From Roseiarcus sp963820095 (GTDB lineage: Bacteria > Pseudomonadota > Alphaproteobacteria > Rhizobiales > Beijerinckiaceae): DNA of 64,000 nucleotides. Each line of letters opens with the position of its first letter. Position 1 is the first letter of the stretch. The stretch is taken from the NCBI GenBank assembly GCA_963820095.1, contig CAWFZA010000036.1, positions 1 to 64,000 of the forward strand, in the 5' to 3' direction. The translations under genes and the position numbers were made by a program. Under the pieces are notes generated by a model. It made no database searches and was not told where the DNA came from. It saw nothing but the letters and a program-made list of their open reading frames with translations. Of this stretch, positions 9,935-18,455 are shown in pieces.

Positions 9935-11086
9935 ATGCTTCAGAAGGCGGAGAAGGCCTGTTTCGCGATCGCCGACATCTCCGGCTACACGCACTTCATG
10001 TCCGGTGTCGAACTCGATCACGCCCAAGACATCATCGCCGACATCATGGACACTTTGGTCAGAGCCCTGCGTCCGCCATTCCGGCTCGCTAAATTCGAAG
10101 GCGACGCGGCCTTCGTCTACGCGCTCGCCGACAAGATCGATGGATCGCTCCTGCAGGATTCGATCGAGCAGGCCTATTTTGCGTTCCGCAAGCGGCTCCG
10201 CAGCATCAAGCAGGCGAGCAGTTGCGAGTGCCAAGCCTGCGGCCGGATGCAGAGCCTCGACGTCAAGTTCGTGGTTCATCACGGCGAGTTCATCCGGCAA
10301 AGGATGGCGGGCCGGGAGGAACTCGCCGGCCGCGACGTGATCCTGGTCCACCGCCTCCTCAAGAACGACGTCGGCAAGACGTTTGGTTCGCGCGCCTATG
10401 CACTCTATTCCGACGCCTGCGTGCGGGCGATGGGGATCGACCCCGCGGCGCAGGGTCTCGTCGAGCACGCCGAGGCGATCGAGCACATCGGCGAAACGAA
10501 GTGCTGGGTGAGCGACCTCGAACAGGCGTGGACGCGGGAGACCGAGACGGCACGCAATCTCGTTCAGCGCGCCGGCGCCTTCGTGGTCATGGAGAGGGAA
10601 TTCGCCGCGCCGAGACAAGTGGTGTGGGACTTCGTCACCTCGCCTCAACATCACGCCCGCTGGCAGCGGAGCGACGGCGTCGTCGAGAACAACGCGAAAG
10701 GGCGTCGCGGAGCCGGCACGCAGAACCACTGCCTGCACGGCAAGGACGCGGTCATCGAGGATATCGTTGACTGGCGCCCGTTCGACTATCTGACCCTGAC
10801 AGCGCAGCTGCCGATCCCGGACGCCCCGAAAATTCTGTTCTCCTATGTCTTCGAGGACGGCGCCGACGGCGGAACCCACTTCGAATTCCGCATCGCGAAA
10901 CCGAAGCCGAAGGATCTGCCCTTCTATGATCGGATCAGGCCCACGCTCGAAGCGAACTTTGCGGCCGGGTTCGATATCCTGCGCACGATGGTGGCGGAAA
11001 GGCCGGCGGCATCGACGGTCGAGGACCAACCGCCACTGCCCGTCTCGCGCGAACGCTTCGCGACGCAGCCGCTCCACGCGCGCTAG
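9935..11086 (+). CDS. Cyclase-like (DUF2652) protein with C-terminal SRPBCC domain
   Basis: A 383-residue protein read from the ATG at 9935. The first 200 residues (CFAIADISGYTHFM, then FEGDAAFVYA) resemble the class III nucleotidyl cyclase fold of the DUF2652 family. CECQAC in the middle could bind a metal. The second half, from about residue 220 (FVVMEREFAAPRQVVWDFVT), resembles a START/SRPBCC ligand-binding domain as in polyketide cyclases and AHSA1-like proteins. No transmembrane segment is seen. Cyclase activity is unproven: the metal-binding Asp pair is only partly recognisable. The combination suggests a sensor or enzyme with a bound hydrophobic ligand. The gene is isolated from nagZ by 160 bases. 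Confidence 0.7.
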   Translation: MLQKAEKACFAIADISGYTHFMSGVELDHAQDIIADIMDTLVRALRPPFRLAKFEGDAAFVYALADKIDGSLLQDSIEQAYFAFRKRLRSIKQASSCECQACGRMQSLDVKFVVHHGEFIRQRMAGREELAGRDVILVHRLLKNDVGKTFGSRAYALYSDACVRAMGIDPAAQGLVEHAEAIEHIGETKCWVSDLEQAWTRETETARNLVQRAGAFVVMEREFAAPRQVVWDFVTSPQHHARWQRSDGVVENNAKGRRGAGTQNHCLHGKDAVIEDIVDWRPFDYLTLTAQLPIPDAPKILFSYVFEDGADGGTHFEFRIAKPKPKDLPFYDRIRPTLEANFAAGFDILRTMVAERPAASTVEDQPPLPVSRERFATQPLHAR

Positions 11087-11204
11087 CGAGAGCGACGCAA
11101 AACGTCCGGCCGCTCCGGCTCGATCTGGGATGCACGGGTGACCGTACGGGCCCGTCCGGTGCGGTGCGTTGCGCGAATCATCGTTCCGCTTCAGTTTGTC
11201 GTCG

Positions 11205-12386
11205 ATGCGCGAAAGTCAGCTGACGTTCCTCGAGTTCTTCGCTGGCGGCGGCATGGCCCGCGCCGGCCTGGGCAAGTCTTGGCGTTGCCTGTTCGCCAAT
11301 GACTTCGATGCGATGAAGGTTGCAACCTACGTGCGAAACTATGGCGACGCCGAGATCGAACTGGAAGATGTCGCCAAATTGACGTTGGACGATCTGCCGT
11401 CCGAACCGAGCGACCTCGCATGGGCGTCATTTCCTTGCCAAGACCTTTCGCTGGCGGGGGAGTCCAGAGGTCTTGGCCGAGAACACGATAGGGCCCTGAC
11501 AAGATCTGGAACCTTCTGGCCATTCTGGAAGCTCATGCGTGGGCTCGCGGAGGCGGGACGCTCGCCGCGCGCCATTGTTCTGGAAAACGTGTACGGTTGC
11601 CTCACCTCTCACGGAGGAAGGGATTTCGCCGCCATCGGCTCGGCGCTTTCGAGTTCAGAGTACCGGTTCGGCGCGATCGTCATCAACGCGTCTCATTTTG
11701 TCCCGCAATCCCGCCCGCGGGTGTTTTTCATCGCGGTCGAAAGGAACGAGGCGCTTCCCGCCGAGCTTGTTTCGAGCGATCCGGATCGCGAATGGCATCC
11801 TCAATCGCTGGTAGCCGCCTATGCTGGCCTGTCTCCGTCCGCCAAGAAGCGTTGGCTCTGGTGGAAGGCGCCAGCACCGCCGAGGCGCAATATGCATTTT
11901 GCCGACCTCATCGAGGAAGAGCCGACCGGCGTCGATTGGCATTCTGCTGCGGAGACGAACTATCTTCTCAGTCTCATGTCGCCCGTCAATCGAGCGAAGG
12001 TCGCGTCGGCCAAGTCGTCGGCAAGACGAGCGGTCGGGAGCCTTTATCGGCGGATGCGACCCGATGCGGATGGCGTGAAGCGGCAACGCGCCGAGGTTCG
12101 GTTCGATGATCTCGCGGGATGCTTGCGAACTCCCGCCGGCGGATCGTCCCGCCAGTCAATTCTCATCGTAGACGGCGAACGGGTTCGGTCGCGTCTTCTC
12201 TCGCCACGTGAGGCCGCACGGTTGATGGGTTTAGGCGATGGTTATCGTCTGCCCGAGCGCTACAACGACGCCTATCATGTTTGTGGGGACGGCGTCTGTG
12301 TGCCGGTTGTTCGGCACATCGCGGAGACGATCCTTGAGCCGATCCTTGCGGCAAATCGCGCCATGGTTCCAGCAGCGGCGGAATGA
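11205..12386 (+). CDS. DNA (cytosine-5-)-methyltransferase, solitary
   Basis: A 393-residue C5 methyltransferase from the ATG at 11205. Motif I is FLEFFAGGGMARAGLG. Motif IV is PCQDLSLAG (about residues 77-85) with the catalytic Cys78. Motif VI is LENVYG (127-129 are Glu-Asn-Val). Motif VIII is QSRPRVFF (about 168). It would transfer methyl from SAM to cytosine within a recognition site that cannot be read from the sequence. No restriction endonuclease or Vsr repair gene is next to it, so it is either an orphan regulator-type methylase or the remnant of a restriction system. It converges on divK. Confidence 0.88.
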   Translation: MRESQLTFLEFFAGGGMARAGLGKSWRCLFANDFDAMKVATYVRNYGDAEIELEDVAKLTLDDLPSEPSDLAWASFPCQDLSLAGESRGLGREHDRALTRSGTFWPFWKLMRGLAEAGRSPRAIVLENVYGCLTSHGGRDFAAIGSALSSSEYRFGAIVINASHFVPQSRPRVFFIAVERNEALPAELVSSDPDREWHPQSLVAAYAGLSPSAKKRWLWWKAPAPPRRNMHFADLIEEEPTGVDWHSAAETNYLLSLMSPVNRAKVASAKSSARRAVGSLYRRMRPDADGVKRQRAEVRFDDLAGCLRTPAGGSSRQSILIVDGERVRSRLLSPREAARLMGLGDGYRLPERYNDAYHVCGDGVCVPVVRHIAETILEPILAANRAMVPAAAE

Positions 12387-12445
12387 CATAGCCCTTGCGG
12401 CGACAAGGTTCGCCCGGACGTCATCCACGACCGGCGCGCGGGCCG

Positions 12446-12826
12446 TCATCCTTTGTCTCCGGGCCCAAGGAAGTGGTCGATTGTCTCGAAGAATTTGGCG
12501 ACCGAGATCGGCTTGGAGAGGTACGCCTCGCAACCGCCCTTGAGGATTTTCTCCTCGTCGCCCTTCATCGCGAAGGCCGTGACCGCGATGACCGGTATCG
12601 CTTTAAGCTCTTCGTCATCCTTCAGCCATTGGGTGACTTCGAGGCCCGAAACCTCGGGCAGCTGAATGTCCATCAGGATCAGATCGGGCCGGTGCTTGCG
12701 CGCCAGATCGACCGCTTCGATGCCGTTGCGCGTCTGCACGATCCGGTGTCCGCGCGTCTCGACGAGGTCGTTGAACAGCTTCATGTTGAGCTCGTTGTCC
12801 TCAACAATAAGCACGGTCTTGGGCAT
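12446..12826 (-). CDS. divK: Single-domain response regulator DivK
   Basis: A 126-residue stand-alone receiver, almost superimposable on Caulobacter DivK by eye: VLIVEDNELNMKLF at the N-terminus, phospho-acceptor Asp53 in LMDIQLPE, and Lys105 in YLSKPISV. DivK shuttles phosphate from PleC/DivJ-type kinases and controls the asymmetric cell cycle through DivL/CckA. The start MPKTVL at 12826 is preferred to an upstream MERP. In many relatives pleD lies just downstream; here the next gene is the convergent methyltransferase, so pleD is absent from this position. Confidence 0.93.
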   Translation of the reverse strand: MPKTVLIVEDNELNMKLFNDLVETRGHRIVQTRNGIEAVDLARKHRPDLILMDIQLPEVSGLEVTQWLKDDEELKAIPVIAVTAFAMKGDEEKILKGGCEAYLSKPISVAKFFETIDHFLGPGDKG

Positions 12827-12907
12827 CGGGCGTTCCATGGGGCGTGAATTCGGCCGGCGCCCCGGCTAAGATTAGGCGCAAGACATTGACGAAAGGCGAA
12901 TCGGACT

Positions 12908-13215
12908 ATGCGCGATTCCCCTGAAATCGAGGCAATCCACAAGCGTCGATTCCGCCCGATCTTTGGCGGTTACCGCGCTCGCCTTCATCGCCGGTGATTC
13001 CGACCGGCTGAACCGGTTCCTCGGCCTCACCGGACTGGGCCCCGACAACCTCAGAACCGCGGCTGCGGACCCGGCGTTTTTGGGCTCCGTGCTCGACTAT
13101 CTGGTCGGCGACGAAGCGCTGCTCGTCGCGTTCGCGGCCGAGGCCGGCCTCAGGCCGGAGGCGGTCGCGCGGGCGCATGCGGCGCTTTGCGGGCCAAAAG
13201 AGGACGGAGTTCTGA
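12908..13215 (+). pseudogene. DUF3572 family protein, frame apparently disturbed
   Basis: The stretch LAVTALAFIAGDSDRLNRFL to VARAHAALCG is a DUF3572 domain, a small helical protein of unknown function that usually sits between divK and dinB in this order. The only ATG nearby is at 12908, one base out of frame with the body of the domain. The domain also reads straight through into dinB without a stop. One extra base on each side would explain both: the start would then be MRDSPEIEAI, and the gene would end at the TGA of TGATG (13213-13217), overlapping the dinB start. As given, the frame opens only at a TTG (12963). Confidence 0.6.
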
Positions 13216-14501
13216 TGGAATCCCCTCGGCTTCGCCTCTGCCGCGACTGTCTGAGGAAGGATTCCAACGATTCGGCCCGCTGCCCCCATTGCGGCTCGCC
13301 TCGCACGATCAGCCTGGAAGAGACGGCCGGCCTCGACATCGCCCATGTCGACTGCGACGCCTTTTACGCCGCGGTCGAAAAGCGCGACGACCCGAGCCTT
13401 GACGACAAGCCGTTGATCGTCGGCGGGTCCGGCCCGCGCGGGGTCGTCGCGACCTGCTGCTACATCGCCCGGACTTTCGGCGTTCGCTCGGCAATGCCGA
13501 TGTCGCGGGCCCGGGCCTTGTGTCCGAACGCGGTGGTCCTTCCCCCCGACATGACCAAATATGCGCGGGTCGGGCACGAAATTCGGAGGCGGATGATGGA
13601 GCTGACGCCCCTGGTCGAGCCGCTGTCGATCGACGAGGCCTTTCTCGATCTGACTGGCTGCGAGCCGTCCAACGGGGCAGGCGCGGCGGAAACGCTGGTC
13701 CGCTTCGCTCGCCGCGTCGAGGCCGAGATCGGCGTCACGGTTTCGGTCGGCGTGAGTTACTGCAAGTTTATGGCGAAGCTCGCGTCCGACCTCAACAAGC
13801 CGCGCGGTTTCGCCGCTCTGTCCCGAGCGGAAGCGAAGACCTGGCTCGCGTCCCAAAGCGTGGAGCGCCTGTGGGGCATCGGCAGGGTCGGGCGGGAGCG
13901 GCTCGAGCGCTCCGGTTTTCGCCTGATCGGCGATCTGCAGCGGATCGACGAGCGGGAGGCGGTCTTGCGCCTCGGCGAGGACGGACTGCGTCTGTGGCGC
14001 CTGGCGCATGGCCGCGACGACCGTCCCGTCTCCGCCGAACGGGAAACGAAGAGCGTTTCCTCCGAGACGACGTTCGATCGCGACATCAGCGACAAGGCCG
14101 AGCTCACGCGCATCCTGCTTGCGCAATGCGACCGCGTCGCCACCCGCTTGCGCCGGCAGGCGCTCGCGGCCTCAGGGGTCACGCTCAAGCTGCGCCTGGC
14201 TGACTTCTCTCTCAGAACGCGTAGCCGTGGCGGCATCAGACCCACGCAGCTCGCGCCGCGACTGTTCGCGGCGGCGCGCCCCCTTCTCGACGCTGAGCCC
14301 AACGGCGTCGCCTATCGCCTGCTCGGGATTGCCGCAACCGAGCTGGGGCCGGCGACAGGCGCGGACCAGGATGACATGTTCGCGCGCGACAGCGGCCGTG
14401 AGAAATTCCGAGAGGCGGCGATCGCCGCCTTGCGCGACCGGTTCGGCCCCACCGCCGTGCAGCGAGGCCTCACCTTCCGGCCCAGGCCAACCGGCAAGTG
14501 A
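13215..14501 (+). CDS. dinB: DNA polymerase IV (Y-family)
   Basis: A translesion polymerase of about 428 residues from the ATG at 13215. A four-Cys zinc-finger-like N-terminus (LCRDCLRKD, then RCPHCGSP) precedes the palm, as is typical for rhizobial DinB. The catalytic carboxylates are in HVDCDAFYAAVEK and SIDEAFLDLTG, followed by the helix-hairpin-helix and little-finger domains. It copies past damaged bases, usually in the SOS response. The frame continues upstream into DUF3572; I treat this as two genes because the TGATG junction and domain lengths are those of separate genes. Confidence 0.88.
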   Translation: MESPRLRLCRDCLRKDSNDSARCPHCGSPRTISLEETAGLDIAHVDCDAFYAAVEKRDDPSLDDKPLIVGGSGPRGVVATCCYIARTFGVRSAMPMSRARALCPNAVVLPPDMTKYARVGHEIRRRMMELTPLVEPLSIDEAFLDLTGCEPSNGAGAAETLVRFARRVEAEIGVTVSVGVSYCKFMAKLASDLNKPRGFAALSRAEAKTWLASQSVERLWGIGRVGRERLERSGFRLIGDLQRIDEREAVLRLGEDGLRLWRLAHGRDDRPVSAERETKSVSSETTFDRDISDKAELTRILLAQCDRVATRLRRQALAASGVTLKLRLADFSLRTRSRGGIRPTQLAPRLFAAARPLLDAEPNGVAYRLLGIAATELGPATGADQDDMFARDSGREKFREAAIAALRDRFGPTAVQRGLTFRPRPTGK

Positions 14502-14520
14502 GAGCGCCGCCTGCGAGCGA

Positions 14521-15351
14521 TCAAAATTCGACCCGATAGACCCGAACTTCGCGCGACAGATTCTTCATCCCATTGGTTTGGACGAACTCGAATCTAAGGT
14601 CGATTTGGGCTTGAAGCTGATCGCGGACGACGCCTGTTATGAAAATGCCGCCCGGCGGCGCGATGGTCTGAACGCGAGCGGCGATGTTGATGGCGTCGCC
14701 GACTATGGCGCCCACGGGCGTCACGAGCAGGTCCCCGGAATTGATCCCGATCCGAAATTCCATCCGGCGCTCCGGCGGCAGCCCTGCGTTGCGGCGCGCA
14801 ATGTCCAATTGCCAAACGGCGGCCGCCTTCACCGCGGAGCCCGCGCTGTTGAACAGCGCCACGATTCCGTCGCCGGCGACCTGGAAAATGCGTCCATCCA
14901 TCTGTTCGACGCGGTCGCGGACGATCTTCAGGCAACCTTCGAACTGGCGGGCCGTCGCGAGGTCGTCCTGCTCCACCAAGCGGGTGTAGCCGAACACGTC
15001 GGCGGACAGGATCGCGTACATCCGGCGCACGTCGCGTCCGCGAAACTGCGTGGCCGCCTCGTCGCCACGGTCGAAGAGCTCAACTCGAAGCGCAACCCCG
15101 TCTGCGATTTCGATGATGTCGCCATTGCGAAGAGCGCGAGGTTCAGCGACCGGCGCGCCATTGACGAAAGTTGGGTTCACCGGGCTGAGATGGGTGAGAA
15201 CCAGGGTTTCCGCCCGCCAGGCCAGTTCCAAATGCATCCGGGATATGGTCGGGTTGCCAATACGAATGTCGCAGTTCGAGCCGCGGCCGATCGTCGTTCT
15301 CTCCTGTCCCAACACGTAGTGCGGCTGCTCGCTCCAAAGCTTGGGCTCCAT
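14521..15351 (-). CDS. FHA domain - class III adenylate/guanylate cyclase
   Basis: About 276 residues. The N-terminal FHA domain has the phosphothreonine-binding signature TTIGRGSNCDIRI and ISRMHLEL. The C-terminal class III cyclase domain has LSADVFGYTRLVEQDD, with the first metal Asp; QVAGDGIVALF, with the second; and RIGINSGDLL. It is soluble, with no membrane segment. It probably makes cAMP (or cGMP) in response to binding a phosphorylated partner. The ATG at 15351 is preferred; the frame opens further at a TTG at 15399. It converges on dinB with a 19-base gap. Confidence 0.85.
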   Translation of the reverse strand: MEPKLWSEQPHYVLGQERTTIGRGSNCDIRIGNPTISRMHLELAWRAETLVLTHLSPVNPTFVNGAPVAEPRALRNGDIIEIADGVALRVELFDRGDEAATQFRGRDVRRMYAILSADVFGYTRLVEQDDLATARQFEGCLKIVRDRVEQMDGRIFQVAGDGIVALFNSAGSAVKAAAVWQLDIARRNAGLPPERRMEFRIGINSGDLLVTPVGAIVGDAINIAARVQTIAPPGGIFITGVVRDQLQAQIDLRFEFVQTNGMKNLSREVRVYRVEF

Positions 15352-15429
15352 TGGAACCAGGACGCCGCTTGGCGGGGGATGGTCGGCTGAGTTTGTCAAA
15401 CTGGCGACTGCGTTCAGCTGCGGATCGGC

Positions 15430-16263
15430 CTATTTGGCGCAGGCCGAAGCCGGTAGAATCTCGAGCTTGCGCAAGCGCGCGCGCAACGCGAATGCGCCAT
15501 AGTCGAGCTTGAGGCTGCCCGAGACGCCATTCTCGTAAAGGTCGAACGAAAGCGTATATTCAGGCGGAGCGTCGGTCGCGGCTTCGTTGAAATAGGCGAT
15601 CACGACCGGCCAGCGGCGCACTCCGCTCAGCGCGGATGCGGTCTGCGTGTCTTCGTCGGGCTTCGTCGCTTCCTTTCCCACCACCGACATCGTGGCGAAG
15701 ATCTTCGCGCCGGTATCGGATCCGTCATAGACCCGCGCCTGCATGGGGCCGCCGCCGTTCTTGGCGACCTCGATCAGACGCTCGATATGCTGGGTGGGGA
15801 ACAGGACCTCGTGGCCGAAGTCCAGCGTCTGCGCTTTCGGTTTGGTCAACACCACGCGCACGTCGTCGTCGTCGCCGCGAGTGGCCGTCCCGGCGACCGG
15901 GGGCGTGTCCTGCGGGCTCCGGCTGTCGATCTGGAAACGCATCGACTTGCCGGCGCCGTCTTCGAACGAATTGGCGTTCACTTGCATGCCGATCGGATCG
16001 CCCTCGCTGCGCTCCATTTCCGTCATCTGGCGGAAACTGGACGTGTAGCCCTCGCAGGCCGAACCGCGAAATTCATAGGCGATGAGGCCGGTGGCCGAAA
16101 TCGGGGTCTGAGCGGAAGACCGCGTCGGACCCGAGGTGTCGGCGAGCGAGATGTCATAGGCCGCGCGATGCGAGGCGAGCGGCAGAATGGGCGCCGCCGC
16201 CGCAAGCGCCGCGGACGAAGCACAGAGGGTCGTGGCGACAAACAAGGCGAGTCGTGAGGCCAT
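15430..16263 (-). CDS. eipB: EipB family cell-envelope protein (DUF1849)
   Basis: A 277-residue exported protein. A signal peptide (LALFVATTLCASSAALAAAA) is followed by LASHRAAYDISL, the start of the DUF1849 beta-barrel-like domain. Two conserved cysteines, in GSACEGY and in the C-terminal PASACAK, match the pair that forms a disulfide in Brucella EipB. EipB is periplasmic and needed for envelope integrity. It lies 80 bases beyond the start of the FHA-cyclase gene on the same strand and could share its transcript. Confidence 0.85.
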   Translation of the reverse strand: MASRLALFVATTLCASSAALAAAAPILPLASHRAAYDISLADTSGPTRSSAQTPISATGLIAYEFRGSACEGYTSSFRQMTEMERSEGDPIGMQVNANSFEDGAGKSMRFQIDSRSPQDTPPVAGTATRGDDDDVRVVLTKPKAQTLDFGHEVLFPTQHIERLIEVAKNGGGPMQARVYDGSDTGAKIFATMSVVGKEATKPDEDTQTASALSGVRRWPVVIAYFNEAATDAPPEYTLSFDLYENGVSGSLKLDYGAFALRARLRKLEILPASACAK

Positions 16264-16364
16264 TCTCTCTCCGCGGGACGACGAAAATCTTTAGAGCGCG
16301 CGCATCTTCCGCGCTTTCTCGACGCCGTCAATGCCCGTGAAGGGAAGTTTGCGGTCCTGACGCT

Positions 16365-17069
16365 TTAACCTTCTTCTGGCGCGACAGGCGCCCAGGCTTG
16401 CTCGAGGGCCGTGTCCTCGAGCGGGTCCTCGTCCGCCCTCAAGGTCGATGCGTCGTCCGGTTGGGGGACGTCGTAGCCGGCTGGCAGCTTGCCCTCGAAG
16501 AGGCCAGCGCCCTTGAGCTCGTCGAGACCAGGCAGATCCCCGATTCCGTTCAGTCCGAACTCCACCAGAAAGTCGTTCGTCGTGCCGTAGGTAATGGGCC
16601 GGCCTGGCGCCTTTCTGCGTCCCCGCATGCGCACCCAGCGCGCTTCCATCAGAACGTCGAGCGCGCCCTTGGACACCGCCACTCCCCGGATTTGCTCAAT
16701 ATCGGCGCGGGTGACGGGTTGGTGATAGGCGACGATCGCGAGCGTTTCGAGCGCCGCGCGCGAAAGTTTCCGCTTTTCGTCGCGGTCGTGGGCGAGCGCC
16801 CAGGCAAGGTCGCCGGCGGTGCGAAACATCCATCTGCGCGCAACCTGCACCAGGTTGACGCCGCGTCCCTCATAGCGCCGGCGCAATTCATCCATCACCG
16901 CCGCGACGTCCGCGCCGTCCGAAAGGCGCTGAGCGATGGCGGATTCCTCCAAGGGTTCAGCGGCGGCGAACACCAGCGCCTCGGCGATTCGCACGTCCTC
17001 AGGCGAGACGCCCGGCGCTTCGAAAGGGAACAGTTGCGCGACATTGTGCGCGCCGGTCGAATGGGCCAT
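16365..17069 (-). CDS. scpB: Segregation and condensation protein B
   Basis: A 234-residue winged-helix protein from the ATG at 17069. RIAEALVFAAAEPLEE is the usual N-terminal signature. LSRAALETLAIVAYHQPVTRADIEQIRG is the conserved core, followed by GRRKAPGRPITYGTT. With ScpA it forms the kleisin complex of the SMC condensin, which organises and segregates the chromosome. The open frame continues far upstream of 17069, but that part is Arg-rich and unrelated. The gene follows scpA on the same strand after about 140 bases, a larger gap than usual. Confidence 0.9.
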   Translation of the reverse strand: MAHSTGAHNVAQLFPFEAPGVSPEDVRIAEALVFAAAEPLEESAIAQRLSDGADVAAVMDELRRRYEGRGVNLVQVARRWMFRTAGDLAWALAHDRDEKRKLSRAALETLAIVAYHQPVTRADIEQIRGVAVSKGALDVLMEARWVRMRGRRKAPGRPITYGTTNDFLVEFGLNGIGDLPGLDELKGAGLFEGKLPAGYDVPQPDDASTLRADEDPLEDTALEQAWAPVAPEEG

Positions 17070-17209
17070 CAGGCGCCTTTCTTGTTTTGCGATTGATGAG
17101 ACAGGGCGCCATCCTCCAGGACGAGGGAACTCCGCGAAGGCTCGGGAATCGAGCGTTCCGTCCTCGGCGCGGACGGCGCTGGTTCGATATTCGGCGTCGC
17201 GCGACGGCG

Positions 17210-18037
17210 TCATGCTGCGCGTTCTCCGCCCGGATGGATATCCGTCGAGCGAAGCCAGATCGGCGCGAAGGCGCGTTCCTGGCGCATTTCGATTTTGCCC
17301 TCGCGCGCGAGTTCGAGCGACGCCGCGAAGCTCGACGCGCGCGCGCTCCGGCGCATGTCGGAAGCGACGCAGGCCTCCAGCAAGAAATTGTCGAAGGCCG
17401 TCCAGTCGGCTTGGGCGCCGACGAGACGAGTGAGCGCCTGGCGCGCATCGGCCAGTGACCAGACTTCGCGCGTCTTGAAGCGCACGCGGGCCAACGCATG
17501 GCGCTGGCTCTGTCGCGCATAAGCCGCCAAGAGGTCGTAGAGATTGCCTTGGTAGGAGATCCGCCCTGGAGTTTGAGCGGCGGCCTCCGGCTCTCCTCTG
17601 GCGAAGAAATCGCGCCCAAGGCGAGGCCGGCTCATCAGGTATTCGCCCGCCTTGCGGATCGCCGCAAGCGCCCGCAGGCGTTGAGCGAGCCCTTCCGCAA
17701 GCGCCGGGGCGTCCACTTCCGCAGGCTCCGATGGAGCGGGAAGAAGCAGTCGAGATTTGAGGAACGCGAGCCACGCCGCCATGACCAGATAGTCGGCGGC
17801 AAGCTCGAGGCGCAGTTTGCGGGCGGCTTCGATGAAACGCAGATATTGTTCGGCTAGCGCGAGAATGGAGATGCGCGCCAAGTCGACCCGCTGCCGTCGG
17901 GCAAGCTCCAGCAACAGGTCAAGCGGGCCTTCGAAGCCATCGAGGTCGACTGTGAACGCAAGCTCCCCCGTCGCCTGAACGAGGCCGAAATCGCCATCAA
18001 ACTCATCCGCCGCCAACGAATCACCTCCTTGGCGCAT
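17210..18037 (-). CDS. scpA: Segregation and condensation protein A
   Basis: A kleisin of about 275 residues. The diagnostic N-terminal motif FEGPLDLLLELARRQRVDLA binds the SMC neck; DYLVMAAWLAFLKSRLLLP follows. The C-terminal winged helix ends in a basic tail. It bridges SMC heads and recruits ScpB. The ATG at 18037 (MRQGGDSL) is chosen; an upstream start at 18064 is possible. In close relatives scpAB follow nagZ, whereas here they are inverted and separated from it by eight genes. Confidence 0.9.
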   Translation of the reverse strand: MRQGGDSLAADEFDGDFGLVQATGELAFTVDLDGFEGPLDLLLELARRQRVDLARISILALAEQYLRFIEAARKLRLELAADYLVMAAWLAFLKSRLLLPAPSEPAEVDAPALAEGLAQRLRALAAIRKAGEYLMSRPRLGRDFFARGEPEAAAQTPGRISYQGNLYDLLAAYARQSQRHALARVRFKTREVWSLADARQALTRLVGAQADWTAFDNFLLEACVASDMRRSARASSFAASLELAREGKIEMRQERAFAPIWLRSTDIHPGGERAA

Positions 18038-18455
18038 GGTGAGGCGCCGGCCGGGGTCAGGCAAGGGCGGCAGGACCGACAGGTGACCGACAGGGCGGCA
18101 GGACCGCTCGACAGGCCGCGCCGCGGAGCAAGCTCCAATATCTGGTTCCTACCAATGGTATATACTCATACACCGTCATGTAAGCCCGCTCTTTGACTTA
18201 CGTAACGTCATGATTAACTGCGTTCGTTTAGGTAAATACGATGAGGTTGAATCCAATTATCAGATTATAATTGTATATCTGTTCCCGAAGAGTATCCTGC
18301 AATTGTCCGTCAGCGCAGTGTTGGCGGCAACGCCCGGCGGCCCTGGTCCGCCGCAACCCCGGGAGCCGTCGGGCTGGCCGGCCGGGACGCGATCTGGAAC
18401 GCCTCCAAATGACGCGTTCGGCCGGCCTCCCTGCTCTCGTTTCTTCGCGGCGCCG
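18038..18455. other. AT-rich intergenic region between lexA and scpA
   Basis: About 400 bases. The part from 18140 to 18300 is much more AT-rich than its surroundings, with gtatatac, a TTACGTAA palindrome (18198-18205) and two copies of CGTCATG (18174-18180 and 18206-18212) 32 bases apart. It probably holds the promoter of scpAB. A 339-residue open frame crosses it but also runs through lexA on the opposite strand and looks spurious. Confidence 0.5.

Noticed and set aside
12963..14501. A true DUF3572-DinB fusion protein
   Set aside because: The TGATG junction, the lack of an in-frame ATG for DUF3572, and the many single-base insertions elsewhere make two genes more likely.
16365..17774. A 469-residue version of ScpB
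   Set aside because: The extra N-terminal half is the shadow of scpA in another frame; the ScpB family starts at 17069.
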